The notes: generated by a model not told the origin, from the letters alone. A stretch of 64,000 bases of DNA from Brachynemurus nebulosus (GCA_035578155.1 JAPWDM010000006.1:15144305-15208304), one strand, 5' to 3'. Counted from the first letter of the stretch, positions 43,413 through 54,819 are shown. Translations and numbers: made by a program.

Positions 43413-44052
43413 GACAGAGTGAGTAAACCTGTGCCTCGAAATTTTTATTGACAAATTTTGTTTGCAATGTTCTTGAAATCATTTTATTCCATTTCCCGAT
43501 TTATTCCCCAAAAACTAATCACCTGAGTTAAAATTCAACTTTTTATAACTAGACCACCGACATTTTATATCTGTACAAAAATTTCTAATTTTTACGCCGC
43601 GTTATAGTTTCAAATCAAATCGCCTGTGGCTAAACTAACGAAGTGATTATTCATGCCAAAAATTTATGCCACTTATGCACCCAACACAATCACCACTATA
43701 TTTATAATCGTTTATGTATCAGCATTGTTACAATAGCGCATCCAATTCACTTGTGATATTAGACTTGTACCAGTTTTAACTTTGTATTGTTTGTTCAATC
43801 ATGCGAATGCAAAAAGATTGAAGACCATGTTTATTGGCGGCATATAAAGTCCATTTCGTTCGGCTCATCATGAAAAAAAGAAAAAAAAAACGAACGAACA
43901 AACTCATTGATCGTGCTCTATGGGTTGGTGGCTCTGATAAAAACATAATATCGTGATGAGATTTCCTTCTATAGTGTGAACGAAAAACATAAGAATGATT
44001 TCAATATAAAAATCCTTTTTCGATGTCTTCTTATCTTTCCATGTATGTAATT
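43413..44052. other. No gene seen
   Basis: AT-rich sequence. 43870-43910 holds an A-rich tract with GAACGAACAAAC. No features. Confidence 0.4.
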
Positions 44053-46146
44053 TAGGGTTGTTGCAAACATTCGCATCCGCATCCGTATCCGCATCCGCAC
44101 TCGCACCCGTACCCGCACAAGCATTAAAACGGTCAATAATCGGTCCGGTTATCGAAGGCCACCTGATTTGTATTTTATTAAAATTATACCTAATTAGATA
44201 TGAGAGGCCATGCGCTATTGAATTTATGGAGCTGGCTTTACAATTATTTTTTACGAAAAATAATTTTTACGATATCAACATTGCTCACATTTTTTCAATT
44301 CAATCAAGAAACCGATAGTACTTACTACAGCTGAACCTATTTCTTATTCGGTGGATAGGGACGGCATAAAAAAATCGCACAAAAAAATATATTGCAAAAT
44401 ATCATAAGTAGCTATAAAAAGATTAGTTCGGTTCAGATTGTAAAAACAACTTTTTTTATGCGGTGGATCGGGACCACATAAAAAAGGTTTCATCGAAAAT
44501 ACATAACTCAAAACGTTTAAAACCTCACAATTTCAATAGAAGTTGCTTTGCCAAACAAGATAAAGTCTTAATTTACACGTAGGAACATTTTATTTCATTT
44601 TTATAATATTATGAAAAGTTTGAAAAATACATGTGTAAGAAAATTAAATGTTGCAATAACTTATGTTTTTATGCAATTTATTGCTTAAAAGCCGTTAAAA
44701 AGTATTTTTATCAAAAAAAGTTATTATAGTAAATGTTTGAGTTTCTTACTGTCTCTTGATTTTGATTCATATTATGCATTTTATTGGCCATTTTTTTAAA
44801 AACCGCATAAAAAACGGTTTAGCTATATTAGTGAAGTATAATAATAATATTTTAGCCTCTTAAAAAATATGTCTGAATTTTTATAACATTCTTTATTTTT
44901 ATCTATATATTTTAAATGATATATTTTAAAGATATTCCAGCCGATTCAAAGTGCCTACGTGTATTTGAAAAGAGTTTTATCAAAAAAATTGTAAAAATTT
45001 AAAGACATAGATTTATTTAAATCATTTTATAATAATGAACAAATTTTACAATAGCAGCAAAATTTTTATTTCTAAAGTACATAACTTTCCCCTTTTTGAA
45101 ATTTAATTATTAATTTCACATCTTTTGTTAATAAAAACTCAAAATAAAGATCATTAAATTTCCCTCCTTAGAAAAAATATATTATCGTAAGTTGGCATTT
45201 ACATATCAGGTACTTACCTTCCTAGGAATGTAGGTAAGAGGCATAGTTATTAGATATACAAATGGTTAAGTAAATTCCATTAAGCTAATGTAATTACATT
45301 ACGGTCTGCAAAATTTTTACAATCAGATATGAGTTGTTAAGGATACGAAAACTACCTTACTTTGTTGTTAATAAAGATTTTTCTTTTTTTCTGACATTTG
45401 TTTGTAATATTTTGCGTGTATTTGAGTGAATTATTAATTAAATACTTTAATAATTTTTTTTTTTGAAAGTAGTCCTTGTTAATTGAAGTAAATATTTTAC
45501 TTATTTTTTTTAAAATAAAATTTTTTATCTCTCTCGCCCTTATCATTGTTTATACATAAATATTGTATAAAGACAAACTCAAGTATTTTTTTATATCGTT
45601 TAAAAAAATTTCAAGAGTGAGCAAAACATAATAGTAGATGAAGATGAAGATATTTTACTATCGCAGTATTATTGAAAGGCATTCTAAAAAACGTATTAAT
45701 GAAAGGTATTCTAAAATAAGTATCAATATATATTCAAACAACAGTGGATGTTTCCTAACATATTTACAAGTTTAGATATATATTTAATTTTACTGAGTAC
45801 GGTCCTGGAATTGCAGACCCCTGGGTAATTTAAAAATGCTATGATTTACGTAACCTAACCTTGGTAAGCGGTTACCGTCAATACTAAATAGATTTTACTA
45901 TGGAAACAGTTTTTTTATAGACGCCGATTATTTTTTCATTTTTACCAAAATTGCATTTTCCATGAATTTTGGCTTTCAACCTCGAATTCTCAAACTGCAT
46001 CCAAAGCTACAAAACTAACACTTATGATCCTTGCCAAGTAATATACTGTTTTAAACATTCGCATCCGCATATGTTGCTCTTAAAAAATCCGCAACCGCAC
46101 CGCATTCGTATCCGCATCTGCAAATATCACATCTGCAACAACCCTA
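44053..46146. mobile_element. hAT-like element K with GCATCC repeats, 2.1 kb
   Basis: Ends TAGGGTTGTTGCA (44053) and TGCAACAACCCTA (46146) are perfect 13-bp inverted repeats. Next to each end lie degenerate hexamer repeats: GCATCCGCATCCGTATCCGC + ATCC from 44082, and ATCCGCAACCGCACCGCATT from 46087. GTATGTA occurs just outside both ends (44044, 46147), but an extra ATTT on the left makes an 8-bp duplication uncertain. A family B element lies inside (44335-44830). Possible worn coding at 45600-45780 is not identifiable. hAT assignment rests on the terminal pattern. Confidence 0.7.
44335..44830 (+). mobile_element. Family B element, uninterrupted copy
   Basis: Carries the signature TTTTTATGCGGTGGATCGGG at 44453, GGCATAAAAAAATCGC at 44372 and AAACCGCATAAAAAACGG at 44799, marking both ends. 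The internal segments (CATAACTCAAAACGTTTAAA; AGAAGTTGCTTTGCCAAACA) are shared with 48481-48860 and, complemented, with the two halves at 7222 and 8093. It serves as the reference for the split copy. Non-coding. Confidence 0.7.
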
Positions 46147-46680
46147 GTATGTATGTATGTCGATTGTCATTGTTTACTATGGTGATCCGAACAAAAAAAG
46201 GAAAACAAAGGAGGGAAAGAAAAATAGCCTGTGACCGAGTGGAGAAAAATCATGCTGTCTCGTTTTACACGATTCAACTTGAAATCATTCATTGCCGAAT
46301 AAACCGATAGAGTGTCATATAATCACGTTCCTCGAAATGGTTACTGGAAAAGAGTTACTCAATGTGTGTGGGTTAGGTTATAAATCTTCTATTTATTGCG
46401 TAATATCTTAAAGGTATTCTTAGTGGAGTGCGCCTGTGGAATTGGCAGAGATTTTTTAGATTTTTTTTTTTTTTTTGTTATTTTGTTTTATTTCATTTTA
46501 TTGAAACAATAAAAACAAGTTATGTGAATCGATTAACAAAATTCCAATATATTTTAAAGCTTATACCTCCCCCTCACGTTACTCAGTGTGATTTATACTG
46601 GTGGATTTGAAAAATTTATGGATAAATCGAACAGGTTCGGCTAATATTTAGACAAAATATTGGTCATTTTTAGCATGTTG
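46147..46680. other. No gene seen
   Basis: AT-rich sequence with a T run at about 46460-46477. No element boundary. Confidence 0.4.
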
Positions 46681-46684
46681 TTAA

Positions 46685-47141
46685 GGTAGTTAGTCCGAAA
46701 TATGATTTTTCAAAGGATTTTAACGAAACTTAATCTCTAAACATTTATTTAATTCAATACCAAAAATACGAGCAAATATACCTACCGAAAAAAAAATTGA
46801 CCGCCCTAATTTTGAGAAAAACGGTTTCAAAGTTTTCAACACGATTTTTTTGAATAAAATCAAAACGTGTCAAAGGAATTTGATAAAAATTTAATATGTT
46901 ATAAAATTCAAAGTTACAAACCATATTTAATAACAAATAAAAATTATTGGCCACGCCGTTTTTGAAATATAATTTATAAACCTTATTTTACAACGTTTTT
47001 ACAACGGTTTTTTAACAATGCTTTTATACTGCTACAACATAAGCGCGCGGAAATTCAAAAAAACAAATGATATACAAATGTAATAACTAAACTGTTTCGC
47101 TGAGGTATACTTTTGTACCAGACTATCTTGCACTAAATACC
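46685..47141 (+). mobile_element. Family C TTAA element, compact copy
   Basis: TTAA at 46681-46684 and 47142-47145. Ends GGTAGTTAGTCCG and the complement of TGCACTAAATACC. At 457 bp it is the shortest intact copy and best shows the family body: CAAAGGATTTTAACGAAACT, AAACGTGTCAAAGGAATTTG, AACATAAGCGCGCGG. TTAA targeting suggests a piggyBac-type source; no transposase is present. The frame 46754-46954 is shared by family copies and is spurious. Confidence 0.85.
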
Positions 47142-47465
47142 TTAAATCAGGGGTATTTCCAATTGAACCAGGGTTTTAAAATTTCAAACTAGATACAGGT
47201 TTTAAGACGATAATGTTATCAATACCTATAAATAAAATAGAAGGGTCTGTATTTTTGTCTGAAAGGAATTAATATGTTTTTCAGTCAGCAAATTACAATA
47301 TATACCAAATTTAATATACCAAATTTATTAATATATATACCAAATTTACCTTTAAAAAAATTTTGTCTGCCTGTCTGTTTGTACAAACCGATTAAACTAT
47401 TAAAAACTATTAAAGCTATTGAGTTGAAATTTATGGTTTTCTAATGTGGTTCCGATCCACCGCGT

Positions 47466-47950
47466 AAATAGTATATTGTGCAATAAGTGCGGGAAATTTT
47501 CGATTGCCCACGAAAGCGAAGTTGAGCGCACGAACGTAGTGAGTGCGCTTATTCGCTTGAGTGGGCAATCGACAATCCCGCACGAATTGCACGTACTATT
47601 TTTTATTACGAATTTCATATACTTTTTTCTATTATTATTACTATTTTTGACATTTTTATTACTTTTTAAAATAATAGAGTTGAATGTTCGTCTTTTTTTC
47701 TGAATTAAATATTGTTTAAATTACTTTGTTGGTGGTTTCTAGAGAAATAATTATGAAATATTTATTAAATGGAAAATCAAGAGGCGGCTTTGCGTATTTT
47801 GATTAAATTTTGCGTGTTTTACTGTCAACTTGCGTGCGGAAAGTAAACTTTCCACATGCAAAAAAGTATGTGGGAAGAGTACAGTGAGCAAACAGCTATT
47901 TTGCGTACAGTAATATGTGCGCCAAGTTAGAACTTCTCCCGCATGAGTTA
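47466..47950 (+). mobile_element. Family J hairpin element, copy 2
   Basis: Inverted relative of 36124-36590. The hairpin at 47487-47583 has outer arms GTGCGGGA/TCCCGCAC, middle arms CGATTGCCCAC/GTGGGCAATCG and inner arms AAGCGAAGTTGAGCGCAC/GTGCGCTTATTCGCTT. The other end is TTCTCCCGCATGAG. Near 47820-47890, GGAAAGTAAACTTTCC and GTGCGG/CCACATGC form smaller palindromes. The nested hairpin is conserved between copies even where loop bases differ. Confidence 0.75.
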
Positions 47951-48480
47951 TAAAAAAGAATTTATTGTTTATAAAAAAACTTGTCTCATCTAAATGTGAA
48001 ATTTTTCTTAATTTTTTCAATTCAAAATGTAAAGAATACTTTCATTTTCGGTGTGTGATGTACATTTTGGGTAAACAATGAATTCTGAATTATTATGTAT
48101 TAAATGTTCTGTAACCATTATACCTACCTGGTGAATATCTACGTCGTATAGAAATCGATCAAATAGTCAATATTCATTTACGGTTTCGTCATTTCAAATT
48201 GTGACAGATAAATTGGAGGTATAGGCGTCGGTATACAGCGCGAAGCGAATGAAGATTGATATCGCGGTACGGACGGACGATTGACAGACATTAATTAAAA
48301 TGACATTAACATATTCAAATTTTGATTGACAGCCAATATAACAAGAAACGGTTGGGTAAAAAAAAAAAACGGGAAATTGGTAGTGTAATTGAGATATTTG
48401 TATACCATTTAAATTACGCGATAAATTTTGGATGTTTTTGAACGTTCTGGTGTTGCGTAACGTTTCGTATCATAACACAA
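47951..48480. other. No gene seen
   Basis: AT-rich sequence apart from 48215-48290, which is more balanced (ATACAGCGCGAAGCGAATGA). No recognised feature. Confidence 0.4.
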
Positions 48481-48860
48481 CGTCGCACAAAAAAATATTC
48501 AAAAACTTCATAAATAGCTATAAAAAGTAGTTCGCCCCAGAGTGTAAAAAAAAAAAAACTTAAGGAAAAAACATAACTCAAAACGTTCAAAACCTCACGA
48601 TTTCCATAGAAGTTGCTTTTCTAAACAAGATAAAGCACATGAGAACCTTTTATTTTATTTCTATAATATTATGAAAATTGTGATAAATACATCTGTAAAA
48701 AAACTTGAAAACCATCAATAGGTAATTTTATTACAGTAAACTATTATAATTAATGTTTAGGTTTCTTAATTTATCTTGCTTTTGATTCACATTATGCAGT
48801 TTAAAGGCCATTTTTTAAAAAACCACATAAAAATATCTTATAAAAAAGTCGCACAAGAAA
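48481..48860 (+). repeat. Family B partial copy
   Basis: Follows 44380-44830 in order (CATAACTCAAAACGTTCAAA; AGAAGTTGCTTTTCTAAACA; AGGCCATTTTTTAAAAAACC), with the terminal motifs eroded to CGTCGCACAAAAAAAT and AACCACATAAAAAT. Non-coding. Confidence 0.6.
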
Positions 48861-49640
48861 AGAGTTCTTAGGTTTAAATATCCAAATTTGTTTAGAAAAT
48901 ATAATTTAATTTCCGAATATGACTTGTCGGTTTACTCTCAAAACTATTTCTTTATTCAAAAATTAAAAATTTCGTTGATTTTTGATTCAAATAAAAAAAA
49001 ATTTTAATTTTTGAACAAAGAAATCGTTTTAAAAATGTTGCCTTTGCAGTTCTGATTTTGTCAAAAATGAAAAAAGTAGTATCTATCAAAAACCTACGAA
49101 CAGCTTTAAATTTAGTATTTTTCCAATCATCAGTAAGATTACCATATTTGGAGCTTTTAAAAAAAATTAATGTAGATACGTGTTGATATCATTAAGTTCA
49201 CTTTTTTTTTATAATTAAATTAAAAGCTACAGAAGTGAAATAAATTAGATGTATTGGTGAAATTTGGATGAATTATGTGAAAATTTTTTATTTTTGTTGC
49301 CAAAACAGTTAAACTCTCGCTTTGAAAATTTGATTTAGTTTCTGAATGTGCCTTTTCTGTTGTTTTTATTTACATTGTCAACTTTGTTAAAAATGGAAAA
49401 AAGTAATATCGAAAACAGTCGAATCAATTTTATATATAATTATGGTGACGTCGCTAAGTACAATTTGAACGAAATTTATTCAACCTGTTAATGAAATTTT
49501 CATATTTACTACCAGAATAACCAAATTCGTTCAAGAAATGTGGTCTATTAACTACATACAATTTTTCCTGTTAGCACCAAAATTTGCTCTGTAGTCAATC
49601 TGTCGATCCCGATCCGCAAATTGAACTTATGTTGTGATAC
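48861..49640. repeat. AT-rich, family M-like pieces; no gene
   Basis: Phrases such as ATCATTAAGTTCACTTTTTT (49188) and ATTATGGTGACGTCGCTAAG (49438) echo family M. No coding frame. Confidence 0.35.
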
Positions 49641-49650
49641 TCCTGGATTA

Positions 49651-49815
49651 ATTCAGCTATTGGAGAGCGGAATGATCGGTATACAGTTTGAAGTGTCGTG
49701 CTTCCAGGTATGCTCGGAACTTTCTGAGTGCCCAGATTATTGCGAGAAACTCCTTTTCGCTAACAGAGTACCTCTGTTCAGTGACGCGAACCAGACAACC
49801 ACAGCAGACCTTTTT
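49651..49815 (-). pseudogene. Ty3/gypsy-type RNase H fragment
   Basis: On the minus strand a stretch of about 50 codons contains [17 protein letters not shown] and LYTDHSAL, followed by a stop and LN. This is the conserved RNase H segment of Ty3/gypsy retrotransposon polyproteins (EKE-x-LAI, Y-TDH). Upstream, the frame is broken after about 10 codons; no reverse transcriptase, integrase, LTR or tRNA primer site was found nearby. It is an isolated, non-functional scrap. The plus-strand frames 49621-49836 and 49688-49897 are its shadows. Confidence 0.85.
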
Positions 49816-50738
49816 GATACATATAAAGGGTATTAGCGGTTGTATATTGCGCGTACACTGCGTGGGTTATTTATCCAGGAATATCATTCGTTTCTAAAGG
49901 AGTAAAACTGCGTTCCTTTTTCATTGTCGTTGCCTTCTCATATAGGATGAGAAGTGCTTGCTTGTTCGCTCATATTCTTTCCATTATAAAGTTTGTTGTG
50001 TGGGTTGCTTTTATGAATCATAGATCTGCGTTCCAAATGGATGATACATATTACAGAATAAACATTTGTATTCTTTACTAATACTTAATGCGTTACACTA
50101 CCTTCCAAAAGATTGAGGATATTCGACAGTAGTAAAAAAGAATAGAAAAATTGATACTAATTGGTATAGGGCTCTGTTAGATATACAACAATTTCAACAG
50201 GAATAATGTCCTTAGAGTCAGCGTTTATAAGATACGGACCAAAGATCACCTTACGTGTCGAAAAGTCGTCGAAGAGATTTTTATAGTTAAAGATTTTTCT
50301 TATTGTATCTAAGTAGAATTTTAAGCTACAGTGAAATTTCTGTTAACCAACGCAAATTTACGCAAAAATTTCTTTTAAATCAAATACTTTACGAAATTCT
50401 AAAAAAACATCAGTTATTTGTAGTGTCCCATTTCGTTCGCTAAAGGACTCAAAATAAACCATTTTAATATTTCAATGGTAACATTCCCGTGAAACCACTG
50501 TAAAATATTTCTCTTACTTATTATTACACCAGAGGCTTGTATTTTTTCGAATAAATTTAGGTTTATTTAACGAAAATTTGCTGCATAGCAAAAGAGACGA
50601 ACTGTCATTAACTAGTAAAACATAGAAGGTAATAAAGGACGGCATAGAAGGTTTATACCCTTACATCACGTGAATCATTGCTGAAAATTAACGGTTTCGA
50701 AAGAATAAAATTTCTTAAATAATTTTTAAGCACAGTAG
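49816..50738. other. No gene seen
   Basis: 49860-50040 is somewhat less AT-rich and may be further worn retrotransposon sequence. No domain can be read. The rest is AT-rich. Confidence 0.4.
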
Positions 50739-50742
50739 TTAA

Positions 50743-51258
50743 CGTATTTGCTCCGAGATAGTCAGGAACAAAAGTTATATCTCAGATAGGTATATCTCAG
50801 CGAAAAAATTTCTTTTATCAAAAATTAAATAATTTATTAATATTCTTCAGTTATTACATTTGTATACCTTTTTTTTAAATTTCCACGCGCTAATGTTGTA
50901 GCAATATAAAGGCATTGTTGTAAAAACCTTGTAAAATGATGTTTATAAATTATATTTCAAAAACGGCGTAGTGAATAATTTTTATTTCTTATTAAATATG
51001 GTTTGTAACTTTGCATTTTATAACATATTAATTTGTATCAAATTCCTTTGACACATTTTCATTTTATTCAAAAGAAAAAAATAGAGTTTATCGATAAGAG
51101 CCTGTGTTAAAATTACAAAACTTTGAAATCGTTTTTCTCAAAATTGAGGTAGTTAATTTTAATCGGAATAGGCTCGTATTATTGGTATTAAATTAAATAA
51201 ATATCTACAGAAGTTTCGTTAAAATCCTATGAAAAAATCGTTTTATCGACCAACCATC
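50743..51258 (-). mobile_element. Family C TTAA element, fourth copy
   Basis: TTAA at 50739-50742 and 51259-51262. Left CGTATTTGCTCCGAGATAGT; right complement GATGGTTGGTCGATAAAACG. A small internal duplication of TATATCTCAG lies at 50775-50800. Otherwise it follows 46685-47141 on the opposite strand. Confidence 0.8.
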
Positions 51259-51262
51259 TTAA

Positions 51263-51825
51263 GTACTGTATATTACTTAGTTTTTACACGAAAGTGCCAA
51301 GGATTTAAAGCAGTAATTTTTGTCACATCCTGTATCGAACGATATTCCTCATGTAAACATTTATCAACACGTATAGCATACACATATATACATTGAACAA
51401 ATTCATTTATACCTCGCATCGGGACAATATAATGTGGAAATGGAAAATATAGTGGGATCTCTTGGTCTCTTTGGAGAAAAAAAACGGGGTCAAAGAGAAA
51501 AAAATAAATCGTATTTTCTATCCACATATCCCGGCATGTATTACCGGCGTATTATTAATTTATTTATGTATTAGATTTTTTTTATATATGAATTCCTGTT
51601 GAGCTTTATAAATCATAACACAAAGTATGTATATACACAGTGGTGTAAAAATTTTATTATGTAGCAAACAAAAAAATGCAATAAATAAAAATTGTTTTGA
51701 GTGCGTGGTGGCACTGAAGAAGGGCGAACGGCGTGAGTGAGAAGGGTTTATGACGAGGTTGCAGTGCAAGGCCACAACGAAAACCAAAGTAATTTTATGC
51801 TTGGTTTTTGTATATTTATCTTGGG
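51263..51825. other. No gene seen
   Basis: The minus-strand frame 51273-51527 (84 codons) and 51560-51787 show no domain or signal. 51700-51785 is more balanced in composition (GAAGGGCGAACGGCGTGAGT). Not assigned. Confidence 0.35.
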
Positions 51826-52414
51826 GTTTGATAGAAAAATTACTGTGCTCAGCACTACAATCGACGTGTAAAAGCCGAACATATTCAATTTTGTACGGTA
51901 AAAATATAATAATTGATCATAGAAAATTTAAAGGATAGAATAATCTTTCCGTAATATTAGCTCCGTAAAATTTGTAAAACAGCACAGTTCCATTCCCGAC
52001 AGAAAAATATTTTTTAATTGTTTTTCTTACAAAAATTACTATTTAAGCTGCCATAGAGCCCTAGACGAACTAATATATTTTACCATGCTGTCTTATAATT
52101 TTTCAAATGCTATCTGCTAATAGTGGAAAGAAAGAAAGAGAAAGAAGGTATCAACGCTGTTGAGCATGACCCCACTCATACATGTAAGTCACATAGCCAG
52201 GCTGATGTGACGACCAAGCACGTTGATAGTGCAAGCAGTATTCATTAGACTGTCTTACAGGACGGACGGTCACCGTTTACATACATGTACGTACATTCAT
52301 CATTTTGTTACTTCACTGTGTTCAGTATTAGAATATATTGTTGCCAATCATTTTTTGGTAATTTTTCTGAAATTTTCTCTACAAAAATTATTATATGATT
52401 TTTCTCTCCGAGTA
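51826..52414 (+). mobile_element. Family P element with a foreign centre
   Basis: 51826-52030 matches 12160-12365 (ATAGAAAAATTACTGTGCTC, then TTAGCTCCGTAAAATTTGTA) and 52355-52414 matches its right end, AATTTTTCTGAAATTTTCTC + TACAAAAATTA, finishing ATTTTTCTCTCCGAGT. The extreme left terminus is truncated. The ~315-bp centre (52040-52355) is absent from the 12.1-kb copy, is less AT-rich and has no recognised origin. The frame 52223-52495 is not supported. Confidence 0.7.
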
Positions 52415-52489
52415 GAATTCAATTTTTATTTTGGACTTTTTCAAAAATATTATTGCATTGTTTTACAGCTTCCTAAACAAACAATTCTG

Positions 52490-53160
52490 GTTTAGTGTCT
52501 GTCTGTCTGTCGGGACGTTTGTCTGTCCATCTGTGTGTCCAAAATTCATATCAAGTAACATAACTTCAAAGCTATTCGATCGTTTTTGATGAAATTTTTG
52601 AGAAATTGTACAATTTGGTTTTTAGACACCGAGCTAGTGTAAAATCTTGCATCACAGGTCGATATCTTACATACTATTGGTCGGATTTCGTTCAAATTTT
52701 GAGAGTATTTGAGAATTAGGGCATATATGGTCCCCTATAAATTTCAATGCAATCAGAGTAATGATAGTTAGTGGGCATGCGCAGATATAAAATATGTTGA
52801 CGCTGGATGCATGCAATGGATTTGAACTCTTTGTTTTTCGAGTTTCTATAAAAACACAAAATTTTTAATTGAAATTTTTTGGAACTATCAGACAATTTGA
52901 AACGTCGAATAATGTGCTATTGATTTTCCGAATTTTTCTACAAATTGATTTGATTTCAAATAACGGTACGCAGTTCGTCTTTTCTCAATTCTCATAGTAA
53001 TATAGACAATAAGAAATTGAAGTTAAGATGCAGTTTAACCACAAAATCATTTTAAAGATTGGACAAAAGTCTGTTCCGAGTACAAGGAAGCAGTGTGCTG
53101 TCCCCTATTGGCAGTATATTTTAAACTTTTGAAACTAATGAATTTATAAAATAATTCCAG
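52490..53160 (+). repeat. Family A fragment followed by family L piece
   Basis: 52490-52770: GTGTCTGTCTGTCTGTCGGG, AAAGCTATTCGATCGTTTTT, ATATGGTCCCCTATAAATTT follow family A order. 52990-53110: AGTTTAACCACAAAATCATT, TGTTCCGAGTACAAGGAAGC and CCCCTATTGGCAGTAT match 12790-12870 (family L). Both are non-coding. Confidence 0.5.
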
Positions 53161-53640
53161 GAATAAGAATTTTTTTATTTGACGAAATGAATAAAATATT
53201 ATATAAGTACAACAATGAATCATGTACATAGGTTACAAACAGGAAAAGCTCAAAGACTGGCGGGAAGAGGGAAGTATACATAATAGAAAGTTTGTTGCTA
53301 TTGAATTAGAACGTTATATAAACTTCTGCATAGTCCTGCATATTCCTACTAGAATGTCGTAAAGAGTGCTGTTCATAAACGTATATAGAACCTCAGGGTG
53401 TTCTAAGTACACACAATAGAATAGTTTTACATTCTTAGGCAAATTTTTTATTTTCATTTCACAACTTTATTATAATGTCAGTGCTTGAGTAACACAAGGG
53501 TAAAAATATGTTGAAAGATTTGATCAAACTTCAAATTTCTGATCAATATGTTATATAGACTAAAATTCATAACATTATATACTTTTTTTATTAGACATAT
53601 TGAAAACAAAAGAACTTCGAAACAATTGACATGTAGGTGT
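53161..53640. other. No gene seen
   Basis: AT-rich sequence without recognised features. Confidence 0.4.
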
Positions 53641-53644
53641 TATT

Positions 53645-54065
53645 TAAAAATTTCACCAAGTGCGTGGTAGACACACCTTAGATCAAGGTTCCTTAGTGTT
53701 TTTAATAAAATAACTGTAATTTTGTTTCAGAGGGCTACTATAGTAGCGAAGGAATTGCGATCACTTTTGAAACATGAAAATATTTTTTCTTCCAAAATGA
53801 AAATTTTCAGTGGACTTTGTGTTTTAGAGCTTCTTGAACAATTTCGGTTTCTTTTCGGTCTCTGTTTGTCCATTCGAAAATTTGATTAGAATTTTTATAA
53901 ATTGTGCGATTCGGTTCCTACATGGGTTCTCTACGAATTTCGTCGCAATCGGAGTATTGGTAGCCATACACGAAGCTACCGTAAAACTCCATTAAATATC
54001 AATATTTTATTATTAGTCCCATTTCGCTCAAATTTTGAGAGAATTTCGCGGTTAGACCATATATA
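53645..54065 (+). repeat. Family D end plus family A fragment
   Basis: 53645-53700 (TTTCACCAAGTGCGTGGTAG, CAAGGTTCCTTAG) is a D end. 53725-54065 follows family A on the plus strand: TACTATAGTAGCGAAGGAAT, TGTGTTTTAGAGCTTCTTGA, ATCGGAGTATTGGTAGCCAT. The juxtaposition suggests that D and A are parts of one larger insect repeat, or were inserted together. Confidence 0.5.
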
Positions 54066-54487
54066 TGGTTCCCTATAAAATGAATCTCAACTTTATATTA
54101 CGAGTATTTTCAAATAATGTTTCAAACAGGGCGAGGGAAGATAAATGGCGGGCCCTCGGAGTAGACATTTTCCTTTTTTAAAAGTGATGAGCAAAAAAAG
54201 CTCCCCGACAGTTACGAGCCCCCTTTTCAAGTCCGGGTCGCAGGATTGTAACCCCGGCTGCTGGCTCTCTCTTGTCTCTCTTCATGTATCTACATGTAAA
54301 ATTTGATGCTTATAAGTCGCGAAAGATGTAGAAATTACGGGAGTATAATAGACGAAAAGGCAAATAGATGGATTTGACGAGACTATAAGGCTAAGCGCAT
54401 ATTGAGCTGCGTCACGCTGTAAACGCGGGGCAGGACAAAGCAGAGCAGAGCAGAGCAGGGTAGGAAAGCACGAGAAATAACCTGTGT
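54066..54487. other. GC-richer spacer, no gene
   Basis: 54120-54270 and 54395-54475 have raised GC. At 54390 'AAGGCTAAGCGCATATTGAG' resembles the end of the adjacent element (54488), and a CAGAG repeat sits at 54439-54457, so a degenerate third copy of that terminus is likely. The frames 54282-54750 on the minus strand are artefacts of the GC-rich composition. Confidence 0.45.
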
Positions 54488-54819
54488 GGCCGGGCGTACA
54501 TTGAGACGCAATTAACGCAGGCACGGCAGCACAGTTTCTGTGACTCTTGTTGTAGAATGTAGAAATGCACGAATTTAGAAGCAGAGTAGCACTGTTTTTC
54601 TTCAATTTCTTCTATTATTGTTTTCATTTCGGCGAAATAAAACCAACTAATATTCGAGAACGTGTTACAATGTCGCGCAGTTTCTGTGTCATATTCACGA
54701 GTGCCACATCGGTGTCGTGCGATGCAATGCTGCTCTGCTCTTCTCTGCATTTCAATTCACGCTGTCCCCTCTGGACTGCCCTGCCTGCGTTAACTGCGCG
54801 TTTCAATGTGTGCCCGGCC
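54488..54819. mobile_element. GC-rich TIR element, 332 bp
   Basis: Ends GGCCGGGCGTACATTGAGAC (54488) and, complemented, GGCCGGGCACACATTGAAAC (54819), both followed by GC(x)-TTAACGCAGGCA. The TIR is about 37 bp with few differences. The GC content of the ends contrasts with the surroundings. No duplication is clear. All frames in 54412-54822 overlap it and are unsupported. Confidence 0.8.

Noticed and set aside
45853..45868. Possible interstitial telomere repeat (GTAACCTAACC)
   Set aside because: Only about two TTAGG-like units, no array.
54222..54262. Third tRNA-like B box (GGGTTACAATCC on the minus strand)
   Set aside because: Two deviations from GGTTCGANTCC and no A box or cloverleaf at the right distance.
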